Notes: generated by a model not told the origin, from the letters alone. A DNA stretch of 64,000 nt from Rachycentron canadum (GCA_038496675.1 CM076669.1:14091549-14155548); one strand, 5' to 3'. Positions 22,582 to 34,224 are shown, counted from the first letter of the stretch. Program-made: numbers and translations.

Positions 22582-23195
22582 TAAGTCTTTATCTCAACGC
22601 GCGCGCATATAAAGAAAAATAGTTTTAAGCATTAAATTGTCTTTTTTTTTTTTTTTTTTTTTTTGTAACAGAAGACATTTATGTCAGAATAAAACGCTCG
22701 ACTGCAGTGAACTGTCTCATCCCAATTAACTCCATTAAAAAGAAAAAAGTTTTAAAAACGGGTAAACATTATTTAAAACGACCGCGACTTCCGCGGAGTC
22801 CAGTTTAGAAAAAAGAAAGAAAAAAGAAAACAGGATTCCAAACCTCCTAGAAGTTAGGGAAATGCTATTCAAAAGCCATTTATACGATAGACTAAACCAA
22901 GAAGAAAAACATCCTGTGGCTGCAGCGACCACTGTAACTCTTTATGAAATAATCCGTCAATCAATATTTTTTTGAAAATAACTGATCAAAATGTACAGAG
23001 AACAGTAACTCTATAAAATAATCTATAATTAATATAGCAGATGAATAATTACTGCTGCTGTGGATGTGATAAACACAACAAGTTGATTTGTTTAAAACGT
23101 ATATTTTTACAAAGTAACTGCACTAAACACAGATAATGTTAATAATAGACCTCAAGTAAAATGATCCTAATAAACAGTTCACCACAGGGAGGCGC

Positions 23196-24060
23196 CTCGG
23201 CTGCCTCTGTGCGCGCGCGCGCGCGCGCGAGTGTGTGTCGTCACCGTAGTCACGTTGCCTCGTGGCCGGGCGGGCGGAGTTAAATAGCGGATGTGTGCCG
23301 CAGACCGGCAGATTAGCCCGGCTCAACGCACCCTGTAGACGCCCTCGGACGGACGAGGCTCCTGCTCCAACAGCTACCGGCTCTTTTCTGGTCTTTTCCC
23401 CCGGAATACCAGCGGCTCGGTTCCCGTGTATTGTCGCTTCTTCAGTCCCTGAGGAATGCCCAGAGAGCTGACCCAGAACAGGATCCAAAAGATCTGGGTT
23501 CCCACCAAAGATGACAAGCCGGCGCCCCGGAGAGGTACCTGCTAAATTTCTATGATATTCTAATGTGTGTGTATGTGTTTTTTTTGGTTTTTTTTTTTGT
23601 GTTTTTTTTTTTTTGGTATAAATATAAATTGTTTTTTACACGGACACACAGCGGACAGCTCTTTTTATCCTCAACTCTACTACTACGTCAGTTCCCGTCA
23701 TACACATGTACAGGAACTTTTTCTCTGGAAATAAAAAAAAGAAAAAGAAAAAAAAGAAGAAACCACGTTTCGGTTTCCCGCCAGTGTTTTCGCTCTCATT
23801 TGTAGCTCTGCCGTCACCGTGTGTAGCTAGTTACCTGTGTTAAACCGCCGTCCTCGCCCGTCCCTTCATTCACCGAGTGGTGGTCTTCATCAGCACGCGC
23901 GGCACGTACCAGCCCACGAACTGGAGCGTGACGAAGCTCCGGTCGCCATGGTGACGGCCTCCCTCTCTCTTTTTGAGTGATGCTGCTGAAGCGGCGCCGC
24001 TCTCTAATTGGTCGGTGGGCAGCGCGTGTGCATGGTGCGACCCTCTAATCTGGCTGCGGA
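23196..24060 (+). promoter_or_regulatory. pfkfb3: pfkfb3 CpG-rich promoter, 5'UTR and exon 1 region
   Basis: CpG density rises sharply from about 23196. The block contains an alternating (GC)n run (about 23209-23229) followed by GTGTGTG, a possible Z-DNA segment. A TATA-like TTAAATAG at 23280-23287 lies about 170 bp before the ATG. CpG-rich sequence continues past exon 1 to about 24060. Confidence 0.6.
23456..23534 (+). CDS. pfkfb3: pfkfb3 exon 1: start
   Basis: Encodes MPRELTQNRIQKIWVPTKDD and KPAPRR, phase-1 donor G/GTACCT. The start is chosen because MP-ELTQ-R-QKIWVP is the conserved N-terminus of human PFKFB3. The exon is inside the CpG-rich block and joins exon 2 across a 1.7-kb intron. 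Confidence 0.9.
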
Positions 24061-27000
24061 CCAGAGACCAGACCACAGAGAGAAAACAAGGGTTTTTAAT
24101 TTCTAATGACTTAAATGTTACTCAGCAGCTTTCTGCCTTATTTTAGCGTTTGGGGAGTTTTAATAACAGCTGAAAATTTGCTTTACTTTAAAGCAAGAAA
24201 AGAAAATAGCGCAGCTCTTTGTTTCTTCTAGTCTCCCATTCTGTTGAATGTGTTTAAGCATCTTCATAAAAATGCGAAAAAAGTAAATGGGATTTCTTTC
24301 TCATGATTGAAAACATTTTTTGTTCAGCTAGAACAACATCACATCTGGACTCACACTGGTCACTCCATTCTCTGCTGCTGCCCATTGATGATTGATTAAT
24401 GTGGTTCAATGAGGAGAAAAAGGCATCTGTCTGTGCTGGAGGACCGCCCTCTCATTTCAAACCTGACTTTGATGAGAGTAAACAAAGCGCTTTGAGGTGT
24501 GGCTGCATAAAGAGGTTGGAAGAGAGGATGATGAACCAGATGTCCAAGCTTCGACTTAGAGTTTGATCCGTTTTTCCGTTGAAGCAATGTGGCTCTTGTG
24601 TTATGAAAAAAAGATTAGCAGCGCAGGGAGGAAGTGTGAATTAGAGCTCTCAATTGGTTATCTGGCAATAAGTGATCACCAACTCCAGTAATTGAGAGGG
24701 GAAAAATAACCTGTACATGAGGCCCAGAAGAAGAACTTTAGAAACTGTAGAAATCGGACATGAAAGAAAACTCAAAGCAGAAGTCCATAAAAGATAATTT
24801 GACACAGAACATGTAGAATCAACAGCCTACATTCCTCCACTTACTCACCCATTGTTCCTGCAGCGTGTGCAGACATATTATAAAAACTTCCAAGGGCCAC
24901 AGGGATGAGGTTACTGTGTATTTTGTCAAGTGAAAACAAGCTCTGGTTCATAGTGGGCTGAAGTGGGTCAGTTGTGCAGCGAGGTGGAAGTAAAGGGCGA
25001 GTCTGGTGAGTGCAAACAGCCACGTGCTTACTGGCAGTGTGTCAGCGTGGAGGGATACAGATTATATGTTAGTGGTTTTGATAAGTGAATTCAGGCACGT
25101 TGCCAGTCTAGGTGGCCAGTTGTTGTTAGTGCGTGGCTGTGGTTGCTGGTGGAATCGTTTCAGGTTGCAGACCTTGCTCCTTCAAACTAAAAGCCTTATT
25201 AATTAAGATGTTTACTCTTACAGGCGCAGGTATAATGACATATCCCTCCCTACCCATCCCTTTCTACAGCAGCTGGCGCACCTCACTTTGCCAACCCCCC
25301 CACCGTCATTGTGATGGTGGGCCTCCCGGCTCGAGGCAAGACGTACATGTCTAAGAAGCTCACCCGCTACCTCAACTGGATTGGCATGCCCACCAAAGGT
25401 ACACAACACACACATTTAATATCTAGCACTGTTTGTTCAGTAACTTATTGTTTCCTGGAAGCACCAACCTCTGTCTCAGGAAGTCACATTCATTCTCCTA
25501 CTGCGTGTGTGTGTGTGTGTTGTAGTCTTCAACGTGGGAGAGTATCGCAGGGAAGCAGTCAAGAACTACAGCTCCTATGACTTCTTCAAGCCTGATAATG
25601 AGTGTGCTGTGAAAATCAGGCAGTAAGTCTCTCTCACCCACATGCACAAAAACACACACAAATACAATCACACAGACACTCACATTTGCATTTTATTTAA
25701 CAGAAATAAAAATGTTCTTTGTCCTTCAGGCAGTGTGCCTTAGCAGCCTTGAGGGATGTCAAGTCCTATCTGAAGGATGAGGGAGGCCAAGTTGCAGTGA
25801 GTTTCCCATCATGTATCATGTTTTCTCCCCTCATTGCAGGAATAGAGCTACACAAAACCTTTACTCTGAAAACCCATCATCTTACAAAGCCCTTTCGTAT
25901 TTCTTGTAGGTTTTTGATGCCACAAATACGACAAGAGAAAGGCGAGACATGATCCTCAAGTTCGGCAATGAGAATGGCTTCAAGGTCAGTGTTGCTATGG
26001 TGACAGAAGTGGAGTCATATCAATGACATAATTGCCATTCAAGTACGACTTTTAACCTTTCTCTTTTTATACCTAGATCTTTTTCATTGAGTCTGTGTGT
26101 GACGATCCCAATGTCATTGCGTCGAACATCATGGTGAGTCACGAACTTGACATAACGGCGCATCCTTGCGTTGCGTTAAACAACTGAAAATGTTAACAAC
26201 TCTCTGGCATCAGGCGTGTTTTTTGCCGTCTGACCATCTTCCTCCCTGTGCAGGAAGTGAAGGTGTCATGTCCAGACTACCGTGACTGCAACAAGACAGA
26301 TGCCATGTTGGATTTCCAGAGGAGAATTGAGTGCTACAAAACCAGCTACCAACCCCTGGACCCTGATCAGCACGACAGGTAAATCAGTAGCATTGATTTT
26401 GTCAGGACATGCAGTTTCTCATCAAACTGTTATATTAATTGCTCATCCTATCCTTTCCTTCAGGGATCTCTCCTTCATCAAGGTGATTGATGTGGGTCGA
26501 CGGTTCCTTGTCAACCGGATCCAGGATCACATCCAGAGTAAGATTGTCTACTACCTGATGAACATCCACGTCCAGCCCCGAACCATCTACCTGTGTCGGC
26601 ATGGGGAGAGCACTGACAACCTTGAGGGACGGCTTGGCGGTGACTCTGGCCTCTCGCCGCGTGGCAAACAGGTATGAAAAACCACAGCCAAGACCGGGAA
26701 ATAGATAGATGACGAAAATCACACGCCATGGTTAACAAGATTTTAGACACCTTCATCATTGTCGATCGGGGGTTAAAAACCGTTCCCTTGTTGCTGTAGT
26801 TCTCATCTGCCCTGGCTCAGTTTGTGGAGGAGCAGCAGCTGCAGGATCTGAAGGTTTGGACCAGCCAGCTGTGTCGCAGCATCCAGACTGCTGAACACCT
26901 GGGGGTCCCCTATGAACAGTGGAAGGCTCTTAATGAGATTGATGCTGTGAGTGTCACTCTATCACACACTATTAAACCACACCAACACACAACTCTATTT

Positions 27001-29627
27001 GTTTTTTGTTGACAAACTGACATATTATTTTTGTGTTGTTTTCAGGGAATGTGTGAGGAGATGACGTATGATGAGGTGAAGGAGAAATTCCCAGAGGAGT
27101 TTGCATTGAGAGATGAAGATAAATTCTACTACCGCTACCCTGCTGGAGAGGTACTAACAGTTGACTCCCATCAGACACTTTTATATTCCCAGTCTATATT
27201 TAGGTCCCATATTTTACACTTCTCCAGTGTTTTAAACACAGATCTATGATCAAACTGAACTCTAATAAAGAACTCCACCTTCCTGACTGCAGTCGTACCA
27301 GGACCTGGTTCAGCGGGTGGAGCCAGTCATCATGGAGCTGGAGAGGCAAGAGAACGTGCTGGTTGTTTGCCACCAGGCTGTGATGCGCTGCCTGCTGGCC
27401 TACTTCCTGGATAAGAGTGCAGGTGGGTACTACAGCTCCCAGAAACCCTCTGGCTACGCATCAAATTCTAAATGATGACGACAATCCTTTAAAACTGCTA
27501 TGTCATTTTTCATGTCCAGATGAGATGCCCTACCTGAAGTGTCCCCTCCACACGGTGCTAAAGCTCACGCCGGTCGCCTATGGGTGCAAAGTGGAGTCCA
27601 TATATTTGAATGTGGAGGCAGTGAACACCCACAGAGACAGGCCAGAGGTAATGATCAATAAAGTGATTACAGGGAACTTTCTAATTTTCATTACAACAGG
27701 AAATTTTGCCAAGAACTAGACAACATTTGTTTCCCTTGCAGGAGGTGAAGAGGGGTCCTGGCACCTTGATCAGGAGGAACAGTGTGACTCCCCTGACCAG
27801 CCCTGAGTCTAACATCAAGAAACCTCGGATTGATGACCTGGACGAGGCTCCGATCCAAGAGCTGCCTCCATCTGTTGCCTCACTTGCCCTCTGCAGCCCC
27901 TCACACCTGCCTCTTGCCCTGGCCGGACAGGTGGGTTTAGACCAAAATCTTTTCTGAAGACTAGCATTCAAGAAAAGCTGAGGCTAAATGCTTATTTTTA
28001 TGGTAAATTCAGTAAGCCGTTTCTGCAGGGAACTGTATTTTTGTCCCCCATGAATAGCATGTAGGACATCACCAGTCAGTCAGAACAAGACATTTCCTCC
28101 GTCTGTTTCCTCTCTGCATGTCTGACCACTCACTTGTGTCCCGTCCTCTTTTCCTCTGCCGCCTTCTCCTCCTCTGCTCCTTACAGCACTGGCTGGGCAA
28201 AGTTTGCCTGTAAGTACTCGCTCAGTTCAGTATCTCTCTGTCGCACTCGCTTCCTGTTGCTGTATATTTGTTTACATTGTGTTCAGTGTTGACATTTCTT
28301 TTCCCCCACATCCATCATATGTAAAGAAGGTCTGTTCATTCCACTTGACTCTCATTTGTAAATCAAATGAAGAATAAATAAATAGCAATGGACAAATTGC
28401 TCAAAATGAAAACTTATTGTATATTTTTCCAGCTCTATTAGAATAGGTAAATAAAAAGTATTTATTATGATAAATGGAAAATATTGTAAGTTCTTGGTAA
28501 CACAAATGGTCTTTCTCACAATTGACTCAGTGGTAAATATTACTAGGCAGTGAGGGGAAAGAACCTTACTTGGAACTCACTTCCTAGTTTACATTCCTGT
28601 GATTCCTGTTTGCTGTCGTCACCACAATCTGCTTGTCAGTGCATTATGCTGACTCACGCTGATTGTCCTGTTCTTGTCCCTGTGTTCGGTTTATTTCGGG
28701 CCTGGTTTTGTGCTGCTTAAAGACGAACCACCCTCCACTATCTGAAAGTGGTTTCACTCTTAGTCTTCCAAAGGTAAACACGCTGTAGTGGCTTTGCAGT
28801 TGCTTCATAGATCCGCCTCATTTGACACCATGCCAAGTTAACCAGAATGTTGCCTAATTAACTAGCCAGTAGGTGCGTTTAGCAAAAATGCTAAAGCTAG
28901 CGTCCACTAGACGCACTTGTTTCTGCTAATCAAGTGTGTTAACACAAACTGAATCAGTTAAATTGATCAGCTAATGACCACCAAATATCCTCCAAAGTGA
29001 CTCCCTCCCTAGAGACTACATCAGTTGAACGTTAAATTCACTGGGTTATTTCTTGTGCAAATGACATCAGCTTCAACCAGTGCTCTCAAATGTAGCCAAC
29101 CAACCAAGCGCTGCTTTAGCAGGTAGCTAAATCAACATCCACAGTCAGTGAACTTCACTGAGTGCACGAGGGGAAGTAGCATGTCTGTGCTAGCTGTGTT
29201 GTCATCGTGGAAAAGTGGCTAGGGTTGCTGGGGGTGCGAGGATCTTGTCAGCTTCATTCATAATCACCTGAGGATTAAGGCAGCGGAGGCACACACAATC
29301 AGCCACAGCAGCCTGTTTACACGCCCAAGAACTCTGCGTCAGTTTTCATGCCCTCTAAATATATCGGAGGAAATCAGGGCCTGAGAAAACAGAGGTGATG
29401 TAACTTGTGGTTTAGAGATTACGCTACATTAGAAAGTATCGTTTTGACAGCAGATACTTGCACAAGAGCACTGCCTCTTGTCCTGATAGCCATATGTGTT
29501 GTGTTACAGAGTAGCCTAAGAACGGAACAAACCACTGTGCTTAAGATTGTTCCTTTTTTTTGTGTGTTTGCAGAACCTGATAAGGAGCTCATCTGGCCGC
29601 CATGACGTCCTGCAGCCCTGCCAATGA
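23456..29627 (+). CDS. pfkfb3: 6-phosphofructo-2-kinase/fructose-2,6-bisphosphatase 3
   Basis: Cytosolic/nuclear bifunctional enzyme that sets fructose-2,6-bisphosphate, the activator of PFK-1, and so glycolytic flux. Exons: 23456-23534, 25270-25398, 25526-25622, 25730-25796, 25910-25984, 26077-26133, 26254-26378, 26464-26671, 26800-26946, 27046-27150, 27293-27422, 27520-27647, 27742-27930, 29574-29627. All are GT-AG with consistent phases; 1590 nt, 529 aa (human about 520). Residues 44-51 are the kinase P-loop GLPARGKT, and RHGE at 255-258 holds the catalytic His of the phosphatase domain. The C-terminus RRNSVTPLTSPES...KKPR identifies isoform 3, and synteny with rbm17 agrees. The N-terminus MPRELTQNRIQKIWVP fits PFKFB3 well. 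Oddity: Arg305 where mammalian PFKFB3 has Ser302. Confidence 0.96.
25270..25398 (+). CDS. pfkfb3: pfkfb3 exon 2: kinase P-loop
   Basis: Encodes PTVIVMVGLPARGKTYMSKK then LTRYLNWIGMPTK. GLPARGKT is the Walker A loop that binds ATP in the 6-phosphofructo-2-kinase domain. The acceptor is ctacag; a second AG three bases later (cagcag, NAGNAG type) would remove one residue without changing frame. Confidence 0.95.
26464..26671 (+). CDS. pfkfb3: pfkfb3 exon 8: kinase-phosphatase junction with RHG motif
   Basis: Encodes DLSFIKVIDVGRRFLVNRIQ, then the QPRTIYLCRHGESTDNLEGR stretch and LGGDSGLSPRGKQ. RHGE contains the histidine that becomes phosphorylated during fructose-2,6-bisphosphate hydrolysis in the histidine-phosphatase fold. 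Phase 2 in, 0 out. Confidence 0.95.
26800..26946 (+). CDS. pfkfb3: pfkfb3 exon 9: phosphatase domain segment with Arg305
   Basis: Encodes a segment including KVWTSQLCRSIQTAEHLGVP and YEQWKALNEIDA. Aligned to human VWTSQLKSTIQTAEAL, the Lys-Ser-Thr triplet is Cys-Arg-Ser, so human Ser302 is Arg here, as in the other PFKFB isoforms. In mammals that Ser has been linked to the weak phosphatase activity of PFKFB3. Confidence 0.92.
27201..27235 (+). repeat. Fragment of dispersed repeat family 1 in a pfkfb3 intron
   Basis: GGTCCCATATTTTACACTTC followed by TCCAGTGTT matches the 5' end of copies A and B (20697 and 49965). Only the terminus remains; it lies between exons 10 and 11. Confidence 0.65.
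27742..27930 (+). CDS. pfkfb3: pfkfb3 exon 13: regulatory C-terminus
   Basis: Encodes GPGTLIRRNSVTPLTSPESN then IKKPRIDDLDEAP and a Pro/Leu/Ser-rich tail ending LPLALAGQ. Ser463 in RRNSVTP corresponds to human Ser461, the AMPK/PKA-type activating site, and KKPR at 475-478 to the reported nuclear localisation signal. Phase 0 at both ends, which allows alternative C-terminal exons. Confidence 0.93.
28187..28209 (+). CDS. pfkfb3: pfkfb3 alternative micro-exon (HWLGKVCL)
   Basis: A 23-nt exon with a strong CT-rich acceptor (ctcctctgctccttacag) and donor CT/GTAAGT. Spliced after exon 13 it reads GQ-HWLGKVCL, close to the GQPLLG(K/Q)ACL tail of a known human PFKFB3 splice form. The frame leads to the exon at 28723. 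Confidence 0.7.
28723..28773 (+). CDS. pfkfb3: pfkfb3 second alternative C-terminal exon
   Basis: Phase 2 entry from the micro-exon gives RTTLHYLKVVSLLVFQ; the acceptor is gtgctgcttaaag and the donor AAG/GTAAAC. The human alternative tail continues RTVCHIFSKF, so RT-x-H-x-x-K is shared. Joined to 29574 it ends after two residues (R-T-stop). The acceptor is weak, so this is less sure than the micro-exon. Confidence 0.5.
29574..29627 (+). CDS. pfkfb3: pfkfb3 exon 14: canonical C-terminus and stop
   Basis: Joined in phase 0 to exon 13 it reads NLIRSSSGRHDVLQPCQ and stops at 29625-29627. NxxxSxSS resembles the human NMKGSRSSADSSRKH end. The acceptor is tttttttgtgtgtttgcag. Confidence 0.8.
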   Translation, partial: NLIRSSSGRHDVLQPCQ

Positions 29628-30985
29628 AATTGCACCGACGTGTTCAAGCAGCTAGAAACTGGGTCACTGATGAAGAAACGAGGAAAAGTCAAATTGAAGT
29701 TATTTTTCAAAAAGCAACTTTTCTCAGCCTGTAAAACTCAACAGGTTACATCTGTCATTTTGTCAGCCAAGGACTCGGTACTGTCCCCGTAACTGCTCAA
29801 AAAGGACTGGTCTTTTAATTGCCGTGTTATGTTGTGTTATTTCAAAGCAAGTCTCCTTAAATTCTCCATTTCTTGCTGTTGTCAGACACTTTCTACCTGA
29901 GACTGATGAATCTGTGTTTTGGGAAACTTTAACAGACTGAGGGTCTTACTTGCTACACCTCACAGCTCAGATGGCTCTCTGGGAAACCATTTCTGGTTAA
30001 TTATGTGGACAGATCAAAGATCTGATCCTCACGCCCATGTGAAACATTCAGCTAATACTTTTTTTTTTTTTTCATCTGGTTGCGTTCTTAATTAAGAGAA
30101 AGATAATCGGTTTACATTGTAAACACTGCTCTGGAAGCACTGGTTTCTCATGCCCATGTTTTTCTAAGAGGTGGCAGAGCAGCATGATTGAATCGGCTCT
30201 GCTGTATGCCGACACGCAACGAAATCAGTGATTATTTTGCACAGTGGGGGATGAATTTCCACTTTTGTTTGGTTCGTGTGTCACTGATTGTGTTTTCACA
30301 GTGACGGAGGTGATTTTTGCCGTAGAGTGCCTGTAGTGCTTGTTTTGCAAGCCTGACGCCGCTTCTCTTGCTATTTCTCTGGACCTGGTTGCTTGAGGAG
30401 AGGTGCCACAATTCACCTAATAATTCCACATATCACTTCTATGTTTTGTTTTTTGTTCTTCAGTTTTGTGTATTTATTTTTCATTGTGTGTAGATTCAAC
30501 CCTGTAGTACAGGTCATTTAACGAAAGTCTTTTTTTAAAAATTTGCTGTCGTTGTCTGCTACGCACAAATGTGAGCACCTATATTTTTGTTATAACAATG
30601 CGTGCTGTTAATAATATCCTTGTAAATGTTACTGTACATACAGTGTAATGGGAGATGACTTGGAAGTCTCTTGATGAAATGTTTTTTTTTTTTTTGTACT
30701 AATGTTTTGGGATTGAATGAAAGCAGGATATCTGTTGAGAAAGAAGCTGCTGCTCACCTCTTTCTCTCAGTAAAACTGTAAACATGTTTGCTAGAGATAC
30801 TTGAAATTTTGTTTTTTGTAAAAACTTGTTTTATTATATTCTTAATTTATTTTTATGTAGTTTTGAATGACTGCTTGGAGCGAGAGGCACCTTTAATCTG
30901 AGGACTACGCATGAGAGGACAGTATGTTGTACAGTTGATTTTTGCATCTGCTGGACCAATAAATTCACTCCAGGAAAATACAGTG
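29628..30985 (+). terminator. pfkfb3: pfkfb3 3'UTR and poly(A) signal
   Basis: About 1.35 kb of AT/T-rich sequence ending at AATAAA (30958-30963), followed by TGTTTATTGTTTG downstream of the likely cleavage site. AUUUA pentamers occur at 30472, 30516 and 30845. AU-rich instability elements are described in mammalian PFKFB3 mRNA, so similar control is plausible. Confidence 0.75.
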
Positions 30986-32927
30986 TTTATTGTTTGATTG
31001 TTGTCATTGGCCCTAATCCAGCATTAATGTTCTACCCTGTCTATCCTTTTGTTTCCTTATATGAAGCTAATCTACAGAGAGCACAGCCTAGCCTGGCCTG
31101 GCACTCCTGCCTTCACTATCTCACCTGTTCACAAAATTCATCAGTCATCACTGAGTCGCATCCTATCAGGATGGCTGTGACTGGGTGTTTTCAGGCTACC
31201 AGTGTGGCTGGTAAAATAATAAACCCTCTTTCTCCAACAAGACTGAGCACAGAATTAGGTTTTTGTACTCACTTTAAGTTCCATGGTGGATCCATTTAAA
31301 GATAAATGAAAGCGGTATTATCAACACATTACATATCACAAATCTTAAAGAAGCAGCACGTGCTCTGACTTGTGACTTGTGCTCGTGATGGGTGAAAAAT
31401 TTCACAAGGATTTTATTTAGCCATCATTTGACTTTGGTCATTTCCCCTAGTTCCACAATCAAGTTTCCATTTGAGCTTTTGGAGGATTTCTGACATTTGG
31501 TGACCTCATCTCCACCACAGGCTGCAAAGATTCCCATAGCAAATCAAAATACATCTAATATGATACATAATAACGCAGGTGAAATTCCCATCAGCATTTA
31601 GCTCAATGCTCCACTGAGTTCAGCACTAAAGAGCAGTTAACGTGGTTGAGGACTGTTGTTACTTGCATTAGATAAGTCACGGCAAACTTAAAACTAGCCT
31701 TGATGTCGCCTTAAGTTTTAAAGATTTACAGAGAATCCAAAATCACTTTTAGCTGTCATTATGGGTCATAAGAAGAGGAAATCTGACAATATTCTGGTGC
31801 CCATCAGCACCAGGCTGACTGCTAACCAACACAGCATCAGTGCAGTCGCTGTTAGATCTGGTCCTGACCTGCTGCCACTTTACCAATTTGAATACTGATG
31901 AACACCCATTTACGCCAAGTGCCTGTTGGTGATGTTTGGTGCCTGAACCACACAAGTGAGCAGTGTTTTAGTGTTTATCGATGGAAACGGTGTAGTTTGC
32001 CAAGAAGCTTGAGAAGCACTGAATAACTTTTCTAACTTTATTCTGTCTCAGTGCCTCTTTTGCAGTTTCTTCTATTTCCGTGTTGAGTTTGATAATGAAG
32101 GAGCTGGTTTAAACATACCTCCATATTCAAATGCCAGTCTGTTCCACTTTCCATAAGTAAATTACACAATTGTCTCATTACTTCCTGTCCTGTAAACTCT
32201 TTTCCAGAAGTGCGAAGATTTGGCTCAACTGCAGTTGCAATAAGGACCAGCAGAAAACCATCTAATGCAATGAGTGTGCAAAGCTTGTGACATTATAGGA
32301 CCGTATGTCATAAATTTCCTGAATGCCCTGATGATTTATGGTCCTGTTAAAGTTGATGACTGTTGATTTCCCTTGACATCATCCTTACGTCAAAATTAGC
32401 AAAGTATCTTAGCAGCGTCTTTTCATGTCGTAATCGTAATGTTAATTGATCATTTAGATAAATAGGCCTCAGATAAGAAAAATATTTGCAGCGGTAGCTG
32501 GTGCATGCAGTGGTAATTTTTTTTCATTCACACACACTGACAACCAAACACTCTGCATTTGCCAGTCGAATGTGGTATTTCCTCCAGTCTGAATCATGGG
32601 CAGACTGAGTGTCTTGGCTCAGCCAGAGTGACTATGTGACTGCTGTCAGGTTTACCACTTACTGCTCTGCCTCACTGAGACTCACACACCCACACCCATA
32701 CACAGACTCACCCTCGTCTTACTGTATTTGTGGAGACTTGTCTTTAATAAAGGGAAATAATATATATTCTAGCCCCTTACCCTAACCCTAACCCCAAAAC
32801 CAAGTTAATCTCAAAAAGCCAATAAAACTTTGCTCCAGCATTTTGGTCTCAACAAAGTTGTAGGACCCCACAGATACACTGGGCTCTTGGTTTTTGGACC
32901 CCATGAATATAGTTAAACAAGGCCACG

Positions 32928-32930
<3 letters not shown>

Positions 32931-32973
<43 letters not shown>
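32931..32973. repeat. (CA)n microsatellite
   Basis: About 21 uninterrupted CA units, preceded by GCACGCA. Confidence 0.95.
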
Positions 32974-32975
<2 letters not shown>

Positions 32976-33366
32976 TACTGTGACACACTTGCATATGTGA
33001 CTCCTGACAGGTTTACCTTTAACTCAGCACTTACCAGATCACTGACTCTCAGAAACCTACTTTGCATTCTGACTTTGCATATTGTTGTCACACACACTGA
33101 CCCACTTTGCTTGTGCAAGAGCTTTATTGTTGCCATGCAGAATATTTGCACAACTTATCATGTCCAGGGACTTTTTTTTTTTTTAACTTATTTATATTTT
33201 ATTTGCTTTTATCTTCCTTTTTTTGCACTCCGAGACATGAACCTAATGAAAATAACTTTAAACTTTAATCACTGGTGGCTCAGCTGTCTGACTATGTGGT
33301 GTGCTGGCAATTTACCTCCTAAAGTAGACTTGAATGTAGCCTGGAGTTGGTACTGGCAGCTTTATT

Positions 33367-33367
<1 letters not shown>

Positions 33368-33414
<47 letters not shown>
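33368..33414. repeat. (GT)n microsatellite
   Basis: About 23 uninterrupted GT units. Confidence 0.95.
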
Positions 33415-33418
<4 letters not shown>

Positions 33419-34224
33419 CTCTGTGGGAGAGAGGAGCTGCTGCGTCAGGCATATGAATGGTACATGGACAGGCAGCTCTAAGCCAGCAGCTCTACAAATA
33501 GCTACCTAATGCTACGCTGATGAAGGATTGTGTGCGTTCCCAATCAGCCAGTTTAAAGGTATACAAACACAGTAATGTGAGCTGGCCCGGTTGGTCAGTT
33601 CAGATCAATCTGTGTCCTTCTTAAACTTTGACATTTGTGATTAACATAAAAACAAAGGCGGCGTGACATTTTGCTCCTTTGTTTTTTTTTTATTCTGTCA
33701 TTCTTCCGCAGACTGCCTCATCATCACCAGGTGACCGGGCGTCATGTCTCCCGCTCTGTCCTGGTCTCTTATCATGACTCAGCAGCTCGTCCTCTTCTAC
33801 TTGATTAGCTCTACCTTATTAGCTCATCATGTGTCCCATTCCTATTTGAGCTCAAAGTAATCTTGTCTATATGCTGTACCCATCGCATGCAGATTATACA
33901 TGCGTGTGCAGGCACACATACATGCAAATATATGACACAAAAATGCACAAATTCACAAATTCTGAATCACTGATTCCAATCAAACTTGTACCTCATGGAT
34001 GTACTTATGCAATGTTTCCAGGGGGGATGTTGAATGATTGTTATTAGCTCAACTAATCAGAAGAAATACACATTATGATTTTGAGAAAAAAAAAAAATCA
34101 TATATGGAGGATAGGCTAGGCTATGCATTTACGAGTGAAAACTATTAGCACTAAAGGGGAGAAAATGAAACAGTTACCCAATGTAGGGGATAAATTATTG
34201 AAATATTTTGCAGAAAATAAAGTC

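Larger units (their letters stand above)
30990..34220. other. Intergenic downstream of pfkfb3
   Basis: No gene seen. It contains a CCCTAACCCTAACCCC patch (32779-32795), a (CA)n tract (32931-32973) and a (GT)n tract (33368-33414). Open frames across the microsatellites are compositional. Confidence 0.55.

Noticed and set aside
31749..31955. 68-codon minus frame with GTKHHQQALGVNG
   Set aside because: Looks vaguely protein-like, but there is no family I can name and no supporting exon structure.
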